Shown in pieces: positions 55,929 to 64,000 of a stretch of 64,000 nt of DNA. Numbering within the stretch: position 1 is the stretch's first letter; each line of letters starts with the position of its first letter. Made by a program: the position numbers and the translations under genes. The notes below the pieces were generated by a model. It was not told the DNA's origin, did not search any database, and saw only the letters and a list, made by a program, of their open reading frames with translations. The stretch comes from Chromobotia macracanthus (taxonomy: Eukaryota; Chordata; Actinopteri; Cypriniformes; Botiidae): positions 1,097,001 to 1,161,000 of the forward strand of contig JAZGTH010000032.1 of NCBI GenBank assembly GCA_036877525.1, written 5' to 3'.

Positions 55929-58400
55929 CTAGGAGAGAGAAAAACGATCTCCATACTCATGAGATGAACTGCAGACCTCTGTCAGAGACAATGTCTTCGG
56001 GGATACCAAAATTTCGAATAACCTGATTGAAAAGAACTTCCACTGTGACAGGGAATGCCAAGGAATGGGAAGGGTAGTAGTTTGCCAGCTGGTAGTTGAC
56101 AGGGTGTTCTTGACATTGCACATTCCTCTCACGTACCTTCTGATGTCCTCTTCTATGCTAGGCCACCAGAAGCGATCTTTGAGCAGTGAGAGGGTTGATG
56201 CCCAAAGAGGTGTGCGTTGCATGGATGAGGGATGTTCTCTGACTTTAGAGGAATGTATGTGTGGTTTGGTGGACAGCCCAGTGGAGTAGGGTCAGAGACA
56301 CTGGCTGCTGCGATTCTTTATCCAGGGACTATTGGATGAGACTTACAATTAGACTGGGAGGGAGAATGGGTTCAGGGTTTTCTGATATGTCCTCTGGAGA
56401 AGTCTAGAGAGTCTAGAGAGAGTGTTCCGTTTGGTATTTTTGGTCCTTGGACGACAGGATATAGTAAAATTGAATCGTGTGAAAAAGAGAGCCCATCTAG
56501 CCTGTCGGGGATTGAGTCTCTTGGTCTCTCTCAGATATTCCAAGTTGCAATGATCAGTAAACTCACGAATGGATGGTGGGCTCACTCCAGATAGTGCCTC
56601 CACTTCTCCAGAGCTAGCTTTCCTGTTGCTGATGTCGTAGTTCTGCTCCACCAGGGAAAGTTTTTTGGAGAAGAAGGCACATGGGTGGAGCCAAGGAGGA
56701 GTCCCCTACTGCTGGGAAAGCACGGCCCAGACGCTGAAGCATCCACCTCCACAACGAATGGTTTTAATGGGTCAGGGTGGACCAGAAGTGGAGCTGATGT
56801 AAACGCCTTTTGAAGGGTGTTCATGGCTTCAGTGGCCTCAGGATTCCAGGACAGAGACTTGGGCTTTCCTTTCAGGAGATTGGTAAGGGGGACAGTTATG
56901 GTGCTATAATTGTAAAACAATAGAAATTGGAGAAACCTAGGAAACGTTGGAGCTCTTTGATACTGGTGGGAGTTGGCCAGGAATGGTTTTCACCTTCCCC
57001 TCATCCATCTTGATCCCTTGAGCGTTGATTTCATAACCCAGGAATTGAATTGATGACTGGTGAAAAGTGCATTTCTTTGGCTTGAGATATAGTTGGTGTT
57101 TGCAGAGCCATTGGAGGACCTCGGAGACGTGGTGGCGATGTTCTGCCTCATTCCGGGAGTACACTAGGATGTCATCGATGTAAACAACGAGGAAGCAATT
57201 TAGGTACTCCTGGAACACCTCATTCATGTAGCCCTGGAATACAGAGGGGGCATTAACTAATCCATAGGGCATGCCAAGATACTCATAGTGGCCAGTTGGA
57301 GTCACAAAGGCATTTATAGGAGCCATGTAAATATTCATGTGTGATGTCATGTGACTGTGGGAAAATATGGGAGTGTCATTAATTAGTTAGGAATTGGTTG
57401 GCTTTTAAGCCGCTACAGCAGTCTTCCATTCATTCCCCTCACGTACCCGGATCAGGTTATAGGCACTCCTGAGGTGCAACTTTGTGAAGATTCTGGCTCC
57501 GCAAAGCTGTTCCAATGCTGAGGGGACAAGGGGATGTGGATAACAATATTTTACTGTGATCTTGTTGAGGGCTCGGTAGTCTATGCAAAGCCTCAAGCCT
57601 CCGTCCCTTTTGGCCACAAAGAAGAAGCTGGATGCAGCAGGGGAAGTGGAAGGATAGATGTAGCCTTGCTGTAGCGCCTCCTCAATATATTTCTCCATGG
57701 CCTTCTGTTCTTATATGGAGAGGGAATATATTCTACTTCTGGGCACTGGTTCATTGGGTACAAGATGTGGGCACAGTCCCATGGTCGTTGAGGTGGTAGT
57801 TTGGAGGCTCATTTCGGACAGAAAACATCACTGAAGTGGGTGTACTCTTTGGGAATGTCTACAGATCTCTTTTCGAGGGGGCTTTCGACAGAGGTGGAGT
57901 AAACTGGGAGAGCAGGAACAGTCAGTACAGGTTTAGGAAGATTTGGGAAACATTGATAGAAACAACTCTCACCCCACTTCAGGATTTTTCCAGTTGCCCA
58001 GGAGATGGAAGGGTCATGGGAAATGAGCCATGGGCACCCTAGTACTATCCCAGCGGTGGATCCCTCCAGAACCAGGAAACAGATTTCCTTGATGTGGAGC
58101 TGTCCGACTTGAGGAGTTCCTGTTATTGACTTATTGGACTTGGTATGAGATGTTGTTGAGCCTTTTCTTGAGTTGATGTTGATTGCATAAGTCAGCGGAG
58201 ATGAAGTTTCCAGCTGAGCCAGAGACGAGTAGGGCACTGACTGTAATACAGTGGTGAGAAGGGACACACATTTACTGGGAAGGAAGAAACCACACTCACC
58301 ATGGCTCTAGCATTGCAGGAATGTTGCTCTCTCGATGCAAGCTGTTGCTCAGGAACTTTCGGAGCTGGACACAGATCTGGAGCTGCCTCAGCCAAACTTT
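55929..58400 (-). pseudogene. Minus-strand Gypsy gag-end/pol relic
   Basis: From high to low coordinate: end of gag (58395-58270), protease at about 58240-57990, where the active site reads 'LLVSGSAGNF' (Asp to Val), RT 57698-57417 ('[20 protein letters not shown]', '[19 protein letters not shown]'), a 108-base insert at 57309-57416 with stops, RT 57308-56990 ('GHYEYLGMPYGLVNAPSVF', 'VVYIDDILVYS', 'FLGYEINAQG'), RNase H in two frames ('FVVEVDASASG'; 'SLVEQNYDISNRK'; 'REFTDHCNLEYL') to 56450, then an integrase zinc/linker piece 'STLSLLKDRFWWPSIEEDIR' (56210) and part of the core '[15 protein letters not shown]' (56010). Integrase has two internal deletions, the last running straight into the LTR. 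5' end and 5' LTR are missing. Confidence 0.9.
57309..57416. repeat. 108-bp insertion inside Gypsy RT
   Basis: It separates 'NEWKTA' from 'FVTPTGHYEY', which are contiguous in the family. The minus strand of the insert starts 'gtagcggcttaaaagcc' and includes two in-frame stops. No terminal repeats or target duplication are obvious, and its source is unknown. Confidence 0.75.
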
Positions 58401-58429
58401 TGAATCGACCCTCGCTCTGCTATTGCTAG

Positions 58430-60030
58430 AGTCAGAGCATCTCATAAATTTAAAAATAATTATTGTATTTTGGCTGCATTGTTGAATCAGAAAAAAACAA
58501 ATTGAACAAATTATTTGAATTATTTGGCAATTTTCAAAAGGCGGAATCTCTATGCTGCCATGTCATACGTGAACAGCACATTCCTAGGCTCAGGTCATGG
58601 CAATGACCCTCTACAGATATAGAGCTCCTCAAAAACAAATGTAGTAAGGCTGCTTACAAATTTGCTACACTATGATTGGACCTTAATGAAAATAATGAAA
58701 ATAAACAAATGCTCAGCAACATCAGATAGACTGCTAAGACAGCTGTCTGATATATCTCTCTCCGTAAGAAGTCTTCCCATTTTACTACAATTAAATTGCA
58801 GCCAGGGCCGCATTAAAAAATAAGAATATAAAATTAAAAAGGAGAAGCAACAAAGACTAAATTGTATTTATCAGTTTCATTAAGCTGTAGTATTTACTCA
58901 TGTATGTCTATTGTTAATAAATTTCATTACAATTTTGTTTTCCATGTGTTGATGATTAAAGGCTCTATTTATTCTCACAGGTCTTTCAGATAAATCCATT
59001 GACAAACACCTTCCAGTTAATTCTAATTTGTTGAACTGCCCCTTCAGAGAGTTTTCTCATATGTGACCTGTGCTGGCAAAATGAGTCAGAATGAGAAAAT
59101 TTCCAAATTAGTTATTTTCACATTTCACAGATTCACAATCTCGCCAAGACATATTTCGCAATAATGTACTTCATAGGAAGATTGAGCACTCACAGAAAGG
59201 CACGTCTGGGCACACGCATTGCAAATGTCAGTCAACGCATCGAGAATTTGATATGAATATTCACAAAGCTGAAATGCTGCGCTTTGCAACAATGGACATA
59301 CAACTTGTAGTGAGAAGCAGCAGAAGTCGTTCAGTGAGCAGAGAGAAAGGTACTCCTCTCAGAAAACATACAAATAAATATCATTTTTGATGTTTACTAT
59401 TTGGAGCAGAAGACGGCTTAATGAACCCATTTTTACCCATTACTACTCATTTTGCCAGCACGAGTCACATATTGTTAAAATGGAATTTTCCTGGGGTAAA
59501 GGGGGGGGGCTTATCTGATACGTCTGATTACTTCAGTATCAAGCAATACAAGTATGACATAATTATTCCATTGTTGCTGTAACGTACCGCGCCACCTACT
59601 CTTTGTAGACTCGTTCAGCACCCACGTTAACAGGTAAGAGCATTCACAGAGAGGCAGTGTGGCAGCAGGTAGCAGGAGCACAGCAAGTGGCAATGCCAAA
59701 ATTGACCTGAGTTAACATGAAGTATAATAAATTTCATCAAGAAATCAAACAAGGTTTCTATGTTAACATATGACACCATTTATCACCATATGACATTTAG
59801 CACAGTGAAAAAATAAGAAATAAAACACAAAAAGAACACATTGATGCCAAGAGTTTTTGCCAATAGCCGAAGGAGAACAGCTGAAAAATGGTGGCTTAAT
59901 GGATGATACTTGTCTGTATTTGCAGTACACAAAGCCCTAGTTCAGCTGCTTGCAACAAATGCTTCCAGTGTGAAAGCTCAATGGACATGTGCTGATCCCA
60001 CTCTGCATAAACACATCCAAAATAGTGCTG
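58430..60030. other. Non-coding stretch, no gene recognised
   Basis: AT-rich with motif-free short frames; a G7-9 run occurs at 59500-59510. Nothing supports a gene. Confidence 0.4.
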
Positions 60031-60139
60031 AGTATGGCAGCCGTGTTGCGAGCTCCATCGAGACACTAGAGTTAATTGTTTATTTATTTGTTTATTCTGT
60101 ATATAACCATGTTGTCTTTCGTCAGTTTAATTATATATG

Positions 60140-61234
60140 ACAAACAAACACTTTTGGATATTGGCTACACTGTTGCTCACCGGAAACCGGACTTTAAGTT
60201 CTTCGAAGACGCTCTGTTCACAAACACAACAACAGAGCCCTTTGTTTGGACGGCCCTGCCGCGACCTCGGAAACGCACCCGGAAAAGAGGAAAAAAGGGC
60301 AGTGTTCTCGCCAGGCTGAGACCCGCTCCCCACCATTCTACTGGCTAATGTACAGTCACTGGACAACAAGCTCTGCGAACTAAGGGCAGGTATCTCCTAT
60401 CAGCAAGAAATGAGGTCCTGCTGCATTATATGCCTTACGGAAACCTGGATGTCTGTGGAGGTTCCAGACTCAGCCATCGAGCCCATGGGTTCTCTGTGCA
60501 TCGCATGAACAGGGCAAAAGGCCTCTCAGGGAATATGTTTTATGATCAACGATGCTTGTTGTGATCGAAGGAATGTGCACTCTATAAAGTCTTTTAGCTC
60601 CCCTGATCTGAAATACCTCATGCTTTTGTGTCGACCATACTGCCTGCCGAGGGAGTTCACGGCTGTTATCATCACAGCTGTATACATCTTCCATCAAGCC
60701 GACACAGACCAGGCACTCAAAGAACTGTATGGCCACTATAAGCGAGCAGGATACTGCGCACCCTGAGGCCGTGTTCATTATAACTGGTGACTTTAACAAG
60801 GCCAACCTCAGGACAATAACACCAAAATTAGAAGAAAAACCATCAAAGCTGCCAATCACCAGTACAAAGAAAAAGTAGGTAGTAAGGTCAGTTCAACTCA
60901 AATAGCACAAGAAGCATGTGGTGGGGAATCAATAAAGAGAAATAAACACCCCTCTATGAACACCGCTGCCTCTCTCCCGGGCGAGCTAAATTCTTTTTAT
61001 GCTCATTTTGAAACAAATAACCCCGCCCTCACGGAGAGAGCTCCCACGACCACAGATACAGATGTGAGTACGCTCTCTGTCTCTGTAGCAGATGTCACAC
61101 AGCAATTCCGTCGGATGAATATTCGCAAGGCTGTGGGTCCTGACGGCATTCCGGCCCGCATACTCAAGAGCATGCACGGTCAAGATAGCAGGTGTTTTTA
61201 TGGAAATCTTCAACCTCTCTCTATCCGTGATTCC
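60140..61234 (+). pseudogene. Non-LTR LINE (jockey/CR1-like) endonuclease and RT start, deleted
   Basis: Successive frames read 'DIGYTVAHRKPDF', 'PRKRTRKRGKKGSVLARLR', 'LLANVQSLDNKLCELRAGIS' and 'CCIICLTETWMSV' (endonuclease ETW block), 'NMFYD...NDACCDRRNVHSI', 'DLKYLMLLCRPYCLPREF', 'TAVIITAVYIFHQADTDQAL' and 'GDFNKANL'. At about 60830 sequence jumps to 'RKTIKAANHQYKEKV', skipping the rest of the endonuclease. Then 'LPGELNSFYAHFETNN' and 'NIRKAVGPDGIPARILK' (start of RT) follow, and 'IAGVFMEIFNLSLSVIP' ends abruptly at about 61234 against Gypsy sequence. It is a third LINE family, distinct from the two others here. 3' truncation is unusual for a LINE and points to later recombination or deletion. 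Confidence 0.8.
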
Positions 61235-62395
61235 CTCATGTTTCTGGGTCTACCATGGCTTCGTACACAAAATCCAGTAATCACTTGGAGAGACAGACAG
61301 ATTCTTTAATGGTGCTCTTTGTGTCTCAATTCCTGTCTGTCCAAAGTAATCCGCCCACTCAAGTATCCTACCTCTCTGGGGAACACCGACTAACAAGTGT
61401 CAACCATACCTCTTGAATACGCAGATTTATCTGAAGCGTTCAGCAAAAAGAAGGCTTCTCAGCTCCCTCCTCACCAGCCCATAAACTGTGCCATTGATCT
61501 CTTGCCTGGTGCAACACCCCCATATGGGCAGAATATTCTCAACCTGAATATGAGGCCATAAAGGCCTACATCGAGAAGGAATTAACCAAAGGCTTCATCA
61601 GACCATCTAACTCTCACGCCGCGGCAGGGTTCTTCTTCGATAAGAAGAAAGACGGCAGTCTATGACCCTGCGTAGATTACTGTGGTCTGAATGAAGTGAC
61701 TATTAAGTTTCGCTGTCCGCTCCCGTTGGTACCAGCAGCTCTGGAACAACTTCGACAAGCCAGGTTTTATATTAATCTAGATCTTTGCAACGCATATAAT
61801 CTTATTCACATAAGAGAGGGAGATGAATGGAAAATACCCTTCTCTACTTCAAGCAGACACTATGAATATTTGGTAATGCCTTTTGGTCAAGCTAACAGTC
61901 CTTTATGAATGATATTTTCTGAGACATGCTGGATAAATGGGTAATAGTTTATATTGATGATATCCTTATCTACTCTAATTCCTTCAAAGAGCATATTACT
62001 CATGTTAGATCTGTGATTAAACGTCTCATTCAATTCCAACTCTATGCTAATGAGGAGAAATGTGAGTTTCACCGTACCAGTACCTTGTTCCTTGGTTATG
62101 TGATCAGCCAGGAGGGTGTTGCCATGGACGACAGAAAGGTACAAGTTGTCTCGGACTGGCCACACCCACGTACTGTGAAGCAGCTACAGCACTTTCTAGG
62201 TTTCACTAACTTTTACCGAAGATTCATCCGCAATTTCAGTTCTGTTGCTGCACTCTTAACAGCATTGACAAAGCGACAATCCACCAAGTTCATCTGGACT
62301 ACAGAAGCACAACAGTCCTTTCAAAATTTCAAAACCCGTTTCATCTCTGCACTCATCCTTAAGCACCCGGATCCAAATCGGCCCTTTATTGTAAT
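61235..62395 (+). pseudogene. Ty3/Gypsy pol relic fused to LINE
   Basis: It begins at the last protease strand 'FLGLPWLRTQNPVITW'. RT is readable in pieces: '[20 protein letters not shown]' (61447 on), 'GFIRPSNS'-like sequence, a TGA at 61663 where Arg is expected, then 61696-61908 '[20 protein letters not shown]', '[18 protein letters not shown]' and '[15 protein letters not shown]'. A small deletion near 61905 precedes 61926-62390 with the palm '[13 protein letters not shown]' intact, '[20 protein letters not shown]', '[20 protein letters not shown]' and '[12 protein letters not shown]', where it stops at the start of RNase H. Same family as 3713 and 30690. Confidence 0.9.
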
Positions 62396-62399
62396 GAAC

Positions 62400-64000
62400 A
62401 GCACAACAAAGGACATTCCAGGGCCCAGTTTATGATGGGGCCTCTCTCTAATTGCCACCCACAATGGAGGAAGGTTTTCTCACTTGCGATTGGACGTTGA
62501 CGGGCAAACACAACCAGATGCTCAGTGCCATCAGATAAAGAGGCTAAGGGAACTGCCAGATACCCCTGTTGGGTTAAGATAGGGAAGGAGAGGACCCTTT
62601 TTCATTGGTACACAGGATCACCCATTACTTTGTTCCTAAGGCCCAGGCCAGGATGGCAATAAAGTTCCTTTGATCCTCCAGATACAGCATGCTAATGTGC
62701 TGGCCATGCGACACGCAATGATTGAAAAAAGGAGAGTCAAACCTTTTACATTTATACAGGAAGAACTGTTAAAAAGGACATTACAACTGCACATTACAAA
62801 CGCTGAACATACCAAAATGTTATTGTGTGTGTAAATGTAGCTGGAATGTCATAATAACATGTGCAATGTGTGTCATCTCACCTGTAGCCCCTGAATATAG
62901 GTACACATGATTATTCCAGCCTTTCAACATCATGTTTGGTATGTATGCAGAACATTGTCAAGTGTATTTTGAGAGTGGAAAAAATGCATAGATAAAGGTT
63001 TAGGGACAATTTTCTAAAATGGACTTTCACAATATGCAAACGAGTTCCACACAGCTGGAGAAGGGTGGGCCATATGGTGTGGTCAGCCTTCCCCCCCGAT
63101 AACCAATCACCTTATTGGGAATGGGGGGGAGGAACCGAATCACAGTCTCCACCTCACCAGAAAGAAATAAAGTCCCTCATCAGCGGATCCATCCTTGTTT
63201 TGAGTTTTCTGACTGAACTAGGAAGAAACAACAGTACAACTAAGGTTAAGCTTTTGCAAGTAAACCTTAAATTTTACCATCAACTGCACGAGTGGACTTT
63301 ACCAATCCTCACGGCTCTTCTGGCCTCACAGCTCAACTGCAACGACTCTATCACGCCTTGGACTTACAATCTTTCTGGTGCAGCAGAGTTCACCTCTCCG
63401 TGACTACAACTCTCTGAGAGTGATTCTGCGCTTTTTGGACAGTACGCAACCCACACAACTCGTCTCCAACGCAGGACTGATCTCCTGACGGTGTGGAACG
63501 TAAATATACTTTTTCCTTCCAAACCTCTTTCAAGACCTTGGCACTAGTAATTGCAGTATAGGCTTTGTATGTGCTACTTAGCAGAGAGTATAGGTATTAT
63601 CCCTGCGAGTTGACGACCTAAGAATATTCTCCTGCCACCACATTCAGCAACAGCATTGCATCTTTGTGTTTATTCTAGTCATTGTTTTCATTCGATAATT
63701 CAATCTTTCTAAAGTATTATTCAATTGTAGTGTTATTTTTATTTCTATGCATTATCCAGTAGTTATCTCCCTGTGTATGTTTAGTGAATAAACCCTTTTG
63801 TATTTGTACAACTGTGTCTTTCTTGTGTTGGTAATCAGAGGCTCTACAAGTTAGCAAGAATCTCACAAAATCTTTCAGACATCCCAGGTGATTTACCCCC
63901 TCCACTTTACATAATTTTTCTTATCATTTATGATTTATGTTGGATTACTCCAATGAATGTTGAGGTGGAATTCCTCAGCTGGTGCACCAAGGTAAAAGGA
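62400..64000. other. Unassigned repeat-like sequence at window end
   Basis: It starts where Gypsy sequence breaks off. GC content is higher than typical flank at 63050-63480. AATAAA signals are at about 63168 and 63788. Features such as 'gtgggccatatggtgtgg' and 'gaataaacccttttgtattt' suggest LTR or leader sequence of an unidentified retroelement. The frame 63065-63403 shows no domain I recognise. No gene call is justified. Confidence 0.35.

Noticed and set aside
62760..63403. Possible retroviral envelope remnant
   Set aside because: A few short hydrophilic frames with no signal peptide, cleavage site or fusion region; not enough for any call.

Overview
The window looks like intergenic and intronic DNA from a teleost fish. 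It is AT-rich, has no operon-like packing, and is full of fish-type retroelements: Ty3/Gypsy with and without chromodomain, CR1/L2-type LINEs, a DIRS relic, tRNA-derived SINEs, and Tc1 and Merlin relics. Several high-copy repeat signatures (the 'atgagggtgagtaaatg' and 'agcatattagaatga' types) are ones I associate with cyprinid or other otophysan genomes. That placement is from memory of repeat families, not a search. I cannot name the species.

Only one part is clearly a functional host gene: a CITED-family transcriptional co-regulator exon on the + strand (23084-23796), preceded by a good splice acceptor and followed by an AT-rich probable 3' UTR of about 1.6 kb. Its C-terminal p300/CBP-binding domain is intact. 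Most similar in my reading is CITED4 (or the CITED3 type). The upstream exon, which should end in ATGG, is not identifiable here.

Layout: 1-3.6 kb, LTR and LINE scraps. 3.7-5.2 kb, broken Gypsy pol (+). 5.3-9.3 kb, the best-preserved element, a minus-strand L2/CR1 LINE with zinc-finger plus SGNH-esterase ORF1 and an RT with a single frameshift. 10.2-11.2 kb, DIRS-like RT/RNase H relic. 13.9-19.8 kb, LINE fragments in both orientations, a Tc1 relic, an LTR fragment and an inverted duplication. 23-25.4 kb, the CITED exon. 26-30 kb, MITE and SINE clutter. 30.7-33.4 kb, a Gypsy copy interrupted by a homopolymer block that is probably a sequencing or assembly error. 38.4-40.3 kb, tandem repeats and a second type of Gypsy. 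40.7-41.3 kb, Merlin-type transposase with an intron. 43.2-45.65 kb, chromodomain Gypsy with a large internal deletion and an intact integrase C-terminal half. 48.1-48.4 and 54.7-55.1 kb, two broken copies of a CCDC106-like protein family. 50-53.6 kb, L2 copies in opposing orientations. 55.5-58.4 kb, minus-strand Gypsy. 60.1-62.4 kb, a LINE fused to a Gypsy fragment.

No element appears autonomous as read: each has frameshifts, stops, catalytic substitutions or internal deletions. I found no CRISPR array, rRNA, true tRNA gene or bacterial-type system. I saw no convincing new biological system. The items most worth checking are the 110-bp inverted copy with 12-bp flanking repeats at 17.7/18.8 kb, the intron-containing Merlin gene, the paired CCDC106-like relics, the GC-rich island between 35-bp direct repeats near 49 kb, and the LINE-Gypsy fusion reading frame at 61 kb.
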